5,399 nt of DNA. It comes from CAZQYC01 sp043746555. GTDB taxonomy: Bacteria > Pseudomonadota > Gammaproteobacteria > Steroidobacterales > Steroidobacteraceae. Each line of letters begins with the position of its first letter. Position 1 is the first letter of the stretch. Below, in pieces: positions 1 through 5,399 of the stretch. Where the stretch lies: NCBI GenBank assembly GCA_043746555.1, contig JAYTQU010000024.1, positions 1 through 5,399 on the forward strand, in the 5' to 3' direction. The notes beneath the pieces are model-generated. The model ran no database searches. It had not been told where the DNA came from and saw only the letters and a list, made by a program, of their open reading frames with translations. Position numbers and translations under genes: made by a program.

Positions 1-1400
1 TGCACGTACCGGTGAATCCGACGTTTCGAGAATTGGAGTTGACACATGAGCTGAGCGATGCGGATGTCGGTATCGTTGTCACACTCACGTCGTTGTTACC
101 GCTAGTGCAAGCGGTGCGAGCCAAAGTGCCGCAGCTCAAATGTGTCATCACGACGACATTACAAGAGCATGTGCCCGATCAACCCACGCTGCCGGTGCCG
201 CCCGCTTTGTATGACAGCGGTCACGGCGCTACCGGCGATCTCGATTTCTATACAGCGTTGCAGTCCGTTGCGCATAAGCCCACCGAACTGCGCCCCGGCG
301 AACTCGATGAACTGGCCGCGCTCAATTACACCGGCGGCACAACCGGTTTACCTAAGGGTTGCGAGCACACTCAACGCGATATGCTTTATACAACAGCATG
401 CGCTGTGACGTTCGGTCTTGGTGCCGGTAATGCTGTTATCGCGCTGACATTTTTGCCGGTGTTTTGGATCGCAGGCGAGAATACGTCGATCATCACTCCG
501 ATATTATCCGGAAGTACCTGCGTAATGCTGGCGCGTTGGGACGCGTCCACGGTGCTGCAGGCAATTCAACGTTACAAAATTCAATCGATGGTGGCGATGG
601 TCGACTCATGGGTAGAGATCATGAATCATCCGGACCTTGCCAAATACGATTTGCGCTCACTGCAAAATCCCGCGGGTATTTCCTTCGTGAAGCGACTGTC
701 GAAAGAACATCGCGAACGATGGAAGCAAATTGCCGGACCGAACAGCGTGCTGCGCGAAGCCGGTTATGGCATGACCGAAACGCACACCGGCGATACCAAC
801 ACGCGCGGCATGCAAACCGACGACGCCGATCTTGAGCACGGCGCGGGCACCATGGTAGGTGTGCCGATGCCTGGCACCGATATTCTCATCGCCGATTTCG
901 AAACGCATGAATTCAAGGCAATTGGCGAGCCCGGCGAAATTCTGGTGCGCACACCGTCGGCGACCAAGGGCTATTGGCGCAAGCCCGACGCAACACGGGA
1001 TCTATTCGCACACGGCGAATGGTTGCGCACGGGCGATAGCGGGCAATTGGACGAACGCGGCCGCGTGCGTTATCTGGGCCGTCGCAAAGAAATGCTCAAA
1101 GTAAACGGCATGAGCGTGTACCCATCGGAACTTGAAGTGCTGATGTCGTCGCATCCGGAGATCGCGACGGTAGCGGTCATCGGCGTGGCCGATGAAAAAC
1201 GCGGCCAGGCCGCCGTCGCCTTCGTGCAAGTCAAACCCGCTAGCCCCATCACTGTCGATCAGTTGCAGTCGTGGTGTATGCAAAACATGGCGCGCTACAA
1301 AGTACCGACCGTGCGATTGATCGATGCGTTGCCGCTCGCGCCAACAGGGAAGGTGGATAAGATTGCGCTGGCAAACATCCGTGAGCTGAAGCCGAGATGA
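1..1400 (+). CDS. AMP-forming acyl-CoA synthetase/ligase (class I adenylate-forming enzyme), 5'-truncated by window edge
   Basis: The enzyme activates a carboxylic acid with ATP to an acyl-adenylate and then, in this family, transfers it to coenzyme A. Numbering from the GTG at position 12, the sequence shows the P-loop YTGGTTGLPKG (106-116), the A5 motif GYGMTET (251-257), EWLRTGD with ribose-binding Asp342, the hinge GRRKEMLKVNG (356-366), and the C-terminal APTGKVDK with catalytic Lys447. All core motifs are intact. The GTG at 12 is unlikely to be the true start: the frame stays open to the window edge and the residues before it (HVP) continue the usual family sequence into VNPTFRELEL. Full-length members have about 500-550 residues, so roughly 50-90 are missing upstream. 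The acyl substrate cannot be read from the sequence; a medium- or long-chain fatty acid or aromatic acid are all possible. No related pathway gene lies downstream. Family confidence is high, substrate unknown. Confidence 0.93.
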   Translation, partial: HVPVNPTFRELELTHELSDADVGIVVTLTSLLPLVQAVRAKVPQLKCVITTTLQEHVPDQPTLPVPPALYDSGHGATGDLDFYTALQSVAHKPTELRPGELDELAALNYTGGTTGLPKGCEHTQRDMLYTTACAVTFGLGAGNAVIALTFLPVFWIAGENTSIITPILSGSTCVMLARWDASTVLQAIQRYKIQSMVAMVDSWVEIMNHPDLAKYDLRSLQNPAGISFVKRLSKEHRERWKQIAGPNSVLREAGYGMTETHTGDTNTRGMQTDDADLEHGAGTMVGVPMPGTDILIADFETHEFKAIGEPGEILVRTPSATKGYWRKPDATRDLFAHGEWLRTGDSGQLDERGRVRYLGRRKEMLKVNGMSVYPSELEVLMSSHPEIATVAVIGVADEKRGQAAVAFVQVKPASPITVDQLQSWCMQNMARYKVPTVRLIDALPLAPTGKVDKIALANIRELKPR

Positions 1401-1408
1401 GCATTCGA

Positions 1409-1495
1409 CTAATTCTACTTTGTCAGGTTGGGATCAAGCGATGCGGGGCAAGGCCGCACCGCGCGCTGCAGCGCAACCTGACAAAGTAGAACTAA
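1409..1495. repeat. MITE-like element: 79 bp with 18-bp perfect terminal inverted repeats and flanking CTAA direct repeats
   Basis: The left arm TTCTACTTTGTCAGGTTG (1413-1430) is the exact reverse complement of 1474-1491. The 43-nt centre is GC-rich and holds two smaller palindromes: TGCGG/CCGCA (1442-1446 with 1454-1458) and GCGCTGCAGCGC (1463-1474). CTAA stands directly outside both arms (1409-1412 and 1492-1495), as a target-site duplication would. The element starts about 12 nt after the stop codon of the acyl-CoA synthetase gene. It encodes nothing. There is no T-run after the right arm, so a simple intrinsic terminator is less likely, although the RNA would fold strongly and could protect or end the upstream transcript. 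I do not recognise the parent transposon. The structure is certain; the mobile origin is inferred. Confidence 0.7.
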
Positions 1496-1519
1496 TCTCC
1501 GCTCGCAGAGCAGATATAT

Positions 1520-1848
1520 ATGAACGCACGCAATACCAAGAAGCGAATCGTTAAGCACAAGTTGGACGCAGCCAACTCGCCCGTCTGTCTGTGGCGCGGC
1601 GCTAACGCCTGAAGTCGCTAACAACCAAGCCGGACAGTGAGATTGACTATACCGACTTGCCGCGCGCGTCAAAGCAGGTGAAGTGGACAGGTCCCGGCTT
1701 GTTGATCCCCAACGAGAACAAGCAGCAAGTGACTGTTCGCTTGGATCGCGATGTGTTGGGATTCTGTCGGGGCCCCGGGCAGCGTTACCAAAGCCGAATC
1801 AATGCGGCGCTTCGCGAATATGTGAACGCGCATCGTAAAGCGGGATAG
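1520..1848 (+). pseudogene. Decayed BrnA-type (ribbon-helix-helix) antitoxin, frameshifted
   Basis: Pieces of one antitoxin-like protein lie in successive frames. An ATG at 1520 opens MNARNTKKRIVKHKLDAANSP, which resembles the N-terminus of BrnA-family (DUF4415/COG3514) proteins, but that frame hits TGA at 1610-1612. A short stretch (ALTPEVANN, near 1587-1622) continues in a second frame. From about 1621 a third frame reads KPDSEIDYTDLP, then QQVTVRLDRDVLGF and RYQSRINAALREYVNAHRK, ending at TAG 1846-1848. This last part has the strand-helix-helix signature of BrnA. That frame is closed upstream by TAA 1603-1605; the only start inside it is TTG at 1657, which would lose the acidic segment. 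Rejoined, the length is about 110 residues, normal for the family. In intact systems BrnA represses its operon and neutralises the RelE-like RNase BrnT, encoded just upstream; no brnT is visible here. A shortened product from the TTG cannot be excluded. Confidence 0.68.
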
Positions 1849-1923
1849 TTGCCGATTGTGAGTTGGTCGCACGCTTCTTGCCGGTGCCGACCGCGAAAGC
1901 GGACAAGGGGTGAGTTAGGAAAG

Positions 1924-2187
1924 ATGGCCATTTAGTATCAACATGCGGCCATATCAGTCACAAAGTTTAAGAACTCCTGTCTGGACATCATTCGCCGCGT
2001 CGAAAAAACCGGAGAGGCGGTGGCGATCACGCATGGCAAAGAGGTGGCGCGAATTGCGCCGTCGTGCGTTGTTGTGAAAGTCCCGCCGCTCAAACCTTGG
2101 GAACATCTTTGTAGCCTCGGTGGCCGATTGTTCGCCAAGCCGAACGAATCGGCTATTACGGACAGGGGTTTCGAGGCGTTGCGTTGA
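1924..2187 (+). pseudogene. Phd/YefM-type antitoxin gene broken by an in-frame amber codon
   Basis: The ATG at 1924 follows AGGA (1917-1920) and reads M-A-I, then TAG (1933-1935). The same frame continues as HAAISVTKFKNSCLDIIRR, then VEKTGEAVAITHGKEVARIAPS, KPWEHLCSLGGRLFAKP and DRGFEALR, ending at TGA 2185-2187. The VTKFKN...ITHGKEVARI pattern is the N-terminal DNA-binding fold of the Phd/YefM family, and the C-terminal part has the usual toxin-binding layout. GGCCAT occurs at 1926-1931 and again at 1947-1952, exactly 21 nt apart. Removing one repeat plus the intervening bases restores ATG GCC ATA TCA GTC, the canonical MAISVTK start, so a 21-bp insertion appears to have brought in the stop codon. 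No other in-frame start precedes the conserved region. Phd antitoxins normally precede a VapC or Doc toxin gene, but no toxin ORF follows. Expression would need amber suppression or a non-standard start. Confidence 0.75.
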
Positions 2188-2211
2188 GCGTATTACTACA
2201 CCCGCAGGTAG

Positions 2212-2232
2212 TTTTGGTGGCTCACACCAAAA
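2212..2232. repeat. Perfect 8-bp inverted repeat with 5-nt loop
   Basis: TTTTGGTG (2212-2219) is complementary to CACCAAAA (2225-2232) around the loop GCTCA. It lies 24 nt after the stop of the Phd-like remnant and about 80 nt before the predicted trp promoter. The T-rich side is upstream and the A-rich side downstream, the wrong polarity for a plus-strand intrinsic terminator. It could be an operator or a leftover of the antitoxin locus; no role is shown. The surrounding gap between the remnant and the trp promoter (2188-2309) has no gene that I can support. Confidence 0.4.
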
Positions 2233-2309
2233 TGTCCCATCGAAATAGCCGCGCGAATTGCGCTGCATCCCGTGTCAGTATCCAATGGAAGCCCAAATAG
2301 CGTTTGCGC

Positions 2310-2338
2310 TTGACGCCAAACCCGTCGGCCGGTAATAC
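2310..2338 (+). promoter_or_regulatory. Predicted sigma70-type promoter of the trp operon
   Basis: TTGACG (2310-2315) matches the -35 consensus at five of six positions. After a 17-bp spacer comes TAATAC (2333-2338), a weaker -10; AATACT one base later with an 18-bp spacer is an alternative. Transcription would start near 2344-2346, just before the ATG of the leader peptide at 2348. Its position immediately before an attenuator supports the call. I saw no convincing TrpR operator overlapping it. Confidence 0.55.
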
Positions 2339-2347
2339 TCGCACCCC

Positions 2348-2395
2348 ATGAATTCCTGCAAAGCAAACAAGAATTGGTGGTGGCGCCGCTCATAA
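2348..2395 (+). CDS. trpL: trp operon leader peptide with three tandem Trp codons
   Basis: The 15-codon ORF encodes MNSCKANKNWWWRRS and ends with TAA. Three consecutive TGG codons at 2375-2383 act as the tryptophan sensor: when charged tRNA-Trp is scarce the ribosome stalls on them. The peptide itself is probably not needed as a product. The stop codon lies directly before the antiterminator's 5' arm (2396-2405), so a ribosome that reaches it would mask this arm, whereas one stalled at Trp would leave it free. This is the geometry of classical trp attenuators in proteobacteria. There is no clear Shine-Dalgarno sequence before the ATG, and the predicted transcription start is only 2-4 nt upstream, so initiation may be leaderless. 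The ORF is far too short for routine gene calling, but context makes it convincing. Confidence 0.88.
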   Translation: MNSCKANKNWWWRRS

Positions 2396-2484
2396 CGGAG
2401 AGGGGCTCGCCTGCATTTGTTGTAGCTAGCGAAATTTAGATCGAAACAAACCCATCTCCGAGCACAAGCCGGGATGGGTTTTTT
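2382..2484 (+). promoter_or_regulatory. trp attenuator: mutually exclusive pause, antiterminator and terminator structures
   Basis: Three alternative pairings can be drawn. The pause hairpin (1:2) pairs 2385-2391 with 2400-2406 with one G-G mismatch. The antiterminator (2:3) pairs CGGAGAGGGG (2396-2405) with CCCATCTCCG (2451-2460), nine of ten positions matched. The terminator (3:4) pairs 2448-2456 with 2473-2481. Segment 3 is shared, so antiterminator and terminator exclude each other. A ribosome stalled at the Trp codons (2375-2383) would disrupt 1:2 and release segment 2, favouring readthrough into trpE. A ribosome at the leader stop (2393-2395) would cover segment 2 and allow termination. 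The pairings are seen in the sequence; the mechanism follows the known trp attenuation model. Confidence 0.85.
2448..2484 (+). terminator. Intrinsic terminator of the trp attenuator
   Basis: AAACCCATC (2448-2456) pairs perfectly with GATGGGTTT (2473-2481). The stem can be extended by one wobble and one G-C pair, with a loop of about 12 nt. A run of six T (2479-2484) follows the G-C core. It sits 40 nt before trpE and downstream of the leader peptide, so it is the conditional stop of the operon, not the end of an upstream gene. Confidence 0.88.
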
Positions 2485-2512
2485 GTTGTCCGTAGCATTT
2501 GCAAAGAAATTT

Positions 2513-2516
2513 GGAG
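2513..2516 (+). promoter_or_regulatory. Ribosome binding site fixing the trpE TTG start
   Basis: GGAG lies 7 nt before the TTG at 2524. No ATG or GTG in the trpE frame occurs between the attenuator terminator and this TTG, and the first in-frame ATG (2578) lies past the conserved ADLDTPVSAY segment. This site therefore decides the start. Confidence 0.75.
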
Positions 2517-2523
2517 AACGCGC

Positions 2524-3909
2524 TTGCAACCGTTTTTTGACATAGCCGCCGACCTCGACACACCGGTGTCGGCGTACATGAAGCTCAAGCCATTCAAACC
2601 GCGCTTCTTGTTGGAAAGCGTGGAAGGCGGCGAGCGCTTGGCCCGATATTCCTTTATTGGTTTTGGCGATTGTCTAGAAGTCAAACTCGACGCCAATGGT
2701 TTGAATGTCGGCGGCAAAATCAGTGCGGCACCAACGTCGCAAAATGAATTGCTCGACGCATTGCGTGCCGCGCTTAAATCTGCGGCGTTGCCGCAACCTA
2801 ACATTCCCGGCGTGCCGTTACTCGGTGGATTGGTGGGCGTTGCCGGTTACGATTTGGTTCGCTACTTCGAGCGCTTGCCCAACAAAGCGAAGATTGTCGA
2901 TCCGACGCCCGATGCACACTATCTCGCACCGCGTTCGTTGTTGGTGTTCGATCACATTACGCGGGGCGTCGCGTTGCTGCATGCAGGTAGCGAGTCGGAG
3001 CGCGCGTCGCTGCGCAAAGAAGTGATTGCTGCACTACGCGGTGGACTACCCAATAGCAACAAGAAAGCGCGTTACTCGCCGCCGGAAGGTTCGTTGAGCA
3101 AAGACGAGTATTGCGAACGCGTAAAACGCACGCAGGAGTACATTGCCGCGGGCGATGTATATCAATTGGTACTCGCGTCGCGATTCTCCGGGCGCTGCGA
3201 ACTCGATCCATTCGAAACCTATCGAGCATTGCGCTTGCTCAATCCATCGCCGTATATGTACTACTGCGATTTGGGCGAGCACATTGTCGCGGGGTCATCG
3301 CCGGAAGCACTGGTGCGTTTATCGAACGGTCGTGCCAACCTGCGACCGCTTGCGGGTTCGCGTCCGCGCGGCGCGGACAGTACGCAAGATCAAGCATTCG
3401 AAGCCGAACTGCTCGCCGATCCAAAAGAAAACGCCGAGCACGTCATGCTTGTCGATCTCGCGCGCAACGATTTGGGCCGCGTTGCAAAGGCGGGATCGGT
3501 GGGCGTGCATCCGTATCGCACCATCGAACGCTATAGTCACATCATGCACATGGTGAGTGGTGTGAGCGGTGATCTTGCGCCCGGCAAAGACGCTTTCGAT
3601 TTGTTCGCTGCGACATTCCCCGCTGGAACATTGGTCGGCGCACCGAAAGTACGTGCGATGGAAATCATCGACGAACTCGAACCGGTGCGTCGCGGATTCT
3701 ACGGCGGAACGGTAGGCTACTTCGGTAGCAATGGCAGCATGGATCAAGCGATCACCATTCGCACGCTGGTGTTTAGCGGCGACACTTACAGTTTTCAAGC
3801 GGGCGCCGGTATTGTGTCCGACAGCGTGCCGCTCACCGAGTACCACGAAGTGTTAGCGAAGAGCGAAATTCTAAGACGGGCATTAAGTTTGGCGGAGGAG
3901 GGCTTATGA
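2524..3909 (+). CDS. trpE: Anthranilate synthase component I
   Basis: The large subunit of anthranilate synthase converts chorismate to anthranilate and pyruvate, using ammonia supplied by TrpG; this is the first committed step of tryptophan synthesis, in the cytosol. The N-terminal region (about 1-150) contains DLDTPVSAY and the feedback motif LLES (29-32) followed ten residues later by Ser43, which in the family binds the inhibitor tryptophan. The chorismate-binding domain (about 190-455) shows DEYCERVKRTQEYIAAGDVYQ (194-214), NPSPYMYY (240-247), PLAGSRPRG (275-283), ENAEHVMLVDLARNDLGRV (302-320), FPAGTLVGAPKVRAMEII (365-382) and QAGAGIVSDSVP (425-436). The 461 residues are somewhat short because the N-terminal extension of many TrpE proteins is absent; the TTG start is supported by a GGAG site. 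Its stop overlaps trpG by ATGA, suggesting translational coupling. Transcription is controlled by the upstream attenuator. PabB or another chorismate enzyme is unlikely given the attenuator and trpD. Confidence 0.97.
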   Translation: MQPFFDIAADLDTPVSAYMKLKPFKPRFLLESVEGGERLARYSFIGFGDCLEVKLDANGLNVGGKISAAPTSQNELLDALRAALKSAALPQPNIPGVPLLGGLVGVAGYDLVRYFERLPNKAKIVDPTPDAHYLAPRSLLVFDHITRGVALLHAGSESERASLRKEVIAALRGGLPNSNKKARYSPPEGSLSKDEYCERVKRTQEYIAAGDVYQLVLASRFSGRCELDPFETYRALRLLNPSPYMYYCDLGEHIVAGSSPEALVRLSNGRANLRPLAGSRPRGADSTQDQAFEAELLADPKENAEHVMLVDLARNDLGRVAKAGSVGVHPYRTIERYSHIMHMVSGVSGDLAPGKDAFDLFAATFPAGTLVGAPKVRAMEIIDELEPVRRGFYGGTVGYFGSNGSMDQAITIRTLVFSGDTYSFQAGAGIVSDSVPLTEYHEVLAKSEILRRALSLAEEGL

Positions 3910-4496
3910 GCGCTTCCCGACTTCTGTTGATAGATAACTACGACTCCTTCACTTACAACTTGGTGCAGGCATTCATGGTGTTGGGCGCCGAGGTGCTCGT
4001 GCATCGCAACGATCAACTCACCATTGAACAAGCAAAGGCATTGCAGCCGACACATCTGTGCATCTCGCCCGGTCCCGGCACGCCGTACGATGCGGGCGTA
4101 TCGATGAAGATGATCGAAGCGTTCGCCGGCGAATTGCCGATCCTCGGCGTGTGTCTGGGACATCAATCCATTACCGAAGTATTCGGCGGAAGAGTCGTGC
4201 GCGCCGGACGGCAAATGCACGGCAAGACATCGTCGATCACTCACGACGGCAAAGGCGTCTTCGCAGGCGTGGTGAATCCCGTTGAAGTCGGGCGCTACCA
4301 TTCGCTCATTGCGCAACCCGAGAGTCTGCCGTCGCTATTAGAAGTAACAGCCAAAACGCCGGAAAACGAAATCATGGGACTGCGGCACAAGACTCTCATG
4401 GTCGAAGGCGTACAGTTTCATCCCGAGAGCGTGCTGACGCCCGAGGGGCCGAAGATGGTGGAAAATTTTCTAAAGATGAAAGGCGGGAAGCGATAG
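3906..4496 (+). CDS. trpG: Anthranilate synthase component II (glutamine amidotransferase)
   Basis: The small subunit hydrolyses glutamine and channels ammonia to TrpE. The 196 residues form one class I glutamine amidotransferase domain, of normal length. Visible motifs are LLIDNYDSFTYNLVQ (7-21), the oxyanion-region SPGPGTP (54-60), the nucleophile elbow GVCLGHQ with Cys83 (81-87), MHGKTSS (104-110), and VQFHPESVLTP (169-179) containing the catalytic pair His172 and Glu174. The ATG overlaps the trpE stop (ATGA). Ribosomes finishing trpE probably restart here, keeping the subunits balanced. In many bacteria one such protein serves both TrpE and PabB (folate synthesis); whether this one does cannot be told from the window. 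Nothing is missing or unusual. Confidence 0.97.
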   Translation: MSASRLLLIDNYDSFTYNLVQAFMVLGAEVLVHRNDQLTIEQAKALQPTHLCISPGPGTPYDAGVSMKMIEAFAGELPILGVCLGHQSITEVFGGRVVRAGRQMHGKTSSITHDGKGVFAGVVNPVEVGRYHSLIAQPESLPSLLEVTAKTPENEIMGLRHKTLMVEGVQFHPESVLTPEGPKMVENFLKMKGGKR

Positions 4497-4502
4497 GCAG
4501 TT

Positions 4503-5399
4503 ATGACTTCACTTCGCAACACACTCGATCATCTTCTCGATGGCAATCCCTTGGGCGAACAAGGCGCAAGCGAGTTGTTGATCTCCCTGACGGACGTCAA
4601 CATGGAGCCGTCGTTGGCGGGTGCGTTTCTCGCGGCGCTTCGCGCCAAGGGTGTCACTGCCGACGAGGTGCGTGGCTTTGCAAAGGCGATGCGAAGTCTG
4701 GCAAAAAAACCGATTCTTCCCGAAGGCTCACCGCTCATCGACATGGTGGGAACCGGCGGCGACTCATCGGGCACTTTTAATTTATCGACTGGCTCAGCGC
4801 TACTCGCGGCATCGACGGGCGCGCGTGTTGCAAAACACGGTTCGACTTCGATCACAAGTCGCAGCGGCGCAGCGGATGTACTCAAGGCGTTGGGTTTACC
4901 GATGCCCCTTGATGAAGTTGCAGCCGGAAAATGTTTGGCGGCGACTAACTTTACTTTCTTCTTCGCGCCGCACTATCACCCGGCAATGAAAACGCTCGGT
5001 CCGATTCGCAAAGCGCTTGGTGTGCGCACGGTTTTCAACATGCTTGGACCGCTGACGAATCCTGCTGAACCGCCGTATCACTTGATCGGCGCATACAATA
5101 TCGAAGCAGCATCTTTGCTTGCGGAAACTTTATCGGGCATGAAAATCGAACGCGCGTTTGTCGTTCATGGGTCGCCGAGTTGGGATGAACCAACGCCGGT
5201 CGGTCCATTCGAATGTTTCGATGTGCGGCCCGGTAAGGTGTCGCGACGAACGCGCACTGTCGAGGAATTCGGATTGCCTAGTTGCAAAGCAGAAGACTTG
5301 AAAGGCGGCGATGCGGCCTACAATGCCGACCATCTACGCAATGTGCTTGAAGGGCGCGATCGCGGTCCGCATCGACACGCATTGATCATGGGCGCTGCG
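4503..5399 (+). CDS. trpD: Anthranilate phosphoribosyltransferase, 3'-truncated by window edge
   Basis: The enzyme transfers phosphoribose from PRPP to anthranilate, the second step of tryptophan synthesis. The frame from ATG 4503 stays open for 299 codons to the window end; family members have about 340, so roughly 40 residues are missing. The N-terminal helical domain (1-70) is followed by the PRPP-binding loop DMVGTGGDSSGTFNLST (80-96), KHGSTSITSRSGAADVLKALG (111-131), FAPHYHPAMK (154-163), GPIRKALGVRT and FNMLGPLTNP (166-187), and the metal-binding Asp228-Glu229 in HGSPSWDEPTPVGPF. The family usually has KHGN where this protein has KHGS (Ser114); that Asn contacts anthranilate in characterised TrpD. 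Everything else is intact, so it is probably active. It starts 6 nt after the trpG stop, with only a weak AGGCAG upstream, consistent with coupled translation. trpC may follow beyond the window. Confidence 0.95.
   Translation, partial: MTSLRNTLDHLLDGNPLGEQGASELLISLTDVNMEPSLAGAFLAALRAKGVTADEVRGFAKAMRSLAKKPILPEGSPLIDMVGTGGDSSGTFNLSTGSALLAASTGARVAKHGSTSITSRSGAADVLKALGLPMPLDEVAAGKCLAATNFTFFFAPHYHPAMKTLGPIRKALGVRTVFNMLGPLTNPAEPPYHLIGAYNIEAASLLAETLSGMKIERAFVVHGSPSWDEPTPVGPFECFDVRPGKVSRRTRTVEEFGLPSCKAEDLKGGDAAYNADHLRNVLEGRDRGPHRHALIMGAA

Noticed and set aside
1550..1622. GTTAAGC and CGCTAAC look like integron attC core sites.
   Set aside because: The order and spacing are wrong for an attC site, CGCTAAC does not match the RYYYAAC core, and the stretch lies inside the BrnA-like remnant.
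1415..1672. 85-codon minus-strand ORF covering the inverted-repeat element.
   Set aside because: It starts within the BrnA-like remnant and ends inside the palindrome; no domain resemblance, so a frame shadow.
1891..1902. CCGC-GAAA-GCGG hairpin with a GNRA tetraloop.
   Set aside because: Only a 4-bp stem, common by chance in GC-rich DNA, with no T-run or linked gene to give it a role.
1943..1945. ATG at 1943 as an alternative start for the Phd-like gene.
   Set aside because: It is in a different frame from the conserved antitoxin sequence and gives an unrelated Arg-rich peptide that ends early.
2314..2439. Open stretch in frame 1 reading RRPVILAPHEFLQSKQELVV followed by APLITERGSPAFVV, which resembles part of a CcdB- or MazF-type toxin.
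   Set aside because: It overlaps the trp promoter and leader peptide in another frame, has no start codon, and the repetitive VV/AP pattern comes from the TGG run. The attenuator explains this DNA much better.
2196..2529. Minus-strand ORFs of 65 and 84 codons across the trp control region.
   Set aside because: No recognisable domain or ribosome binding site, and they run through the attenuator, whose structure is strongly supported on the plus strand.
3319..3846. 175-codon minus-strand ORF inside trpE (and a 173-codon one at 3795-4316 across trpE/trpG).
   Set aside because: Both are antisense to well-conserved coding sequence and have the low-complexity His/Arg-rich look of a shadow frame.

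Overview
The window looks like chromosomal DNA from a proteobacterium. The base composition is moderately GC-rich, the trp genes run in the order trpE-trpG-trpD, and a classical ribosome-mediated trp attenuator precedes them. No 16S or other marker is present, so the lineage is an inference. All recognisable genes lie on the plus strand.

Positions 1-1400 hold most of an AMP-forming acyl-CoA synthetase/ligase whose N-terminus lies before the window. Positions 1401-2187 are a scar-like accessory strip. It begins with a 79-bp element with 18-bp perfect terminal inverted repeats flanked by CTAA direct repeats, which looks like a MITE or a remnant of an insertion. A frameshifted remnant of a BrnA-type ribbon-helix-helix antitoxin follows. 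Then comes a Phd/YefM-type antitoxin gene broken by a 21-bp in-frame insertion that carries an amber codon. Neither antitoxin has a recognisable toxin partner beside it.

Positions 2310-2523 form the trp control region. It contains a sigma70-like promoter, a 15-codon leader peptide with three consecutive Trp codons (MNSCKANKNWWWRRS), a pause hairpin, an antiterminator pairing and an intrinsic terminator with a six-T run. The predicted transcription start falls only about 2-4 nt before the leader ATG, so the leader peptide may be translated from a nearly leaderless transcript. The structural genes follow: trpE (TTG start, 2524-3909), trpG (overlapping trpE by ATGA, 3906-4496) and trpD (4503 to beyond the window end).

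TrpE and TrpG together form anthranilate synthase (chorismate plus glutamine to anthranilate), and TrpD moves anthranilate onto PRPP. The operon therefore encodes the first two steps of tryptophan synthesis. Two controls are visible: attenuation by charged tRNA-Trp supply at the leader, and probable feedback inhibition through the LLES...S motif of TrpE. The trp control region is the strongest non-coding signal; the broken antitoxins and the small inverted-repeat element are the most unusual accessory content.
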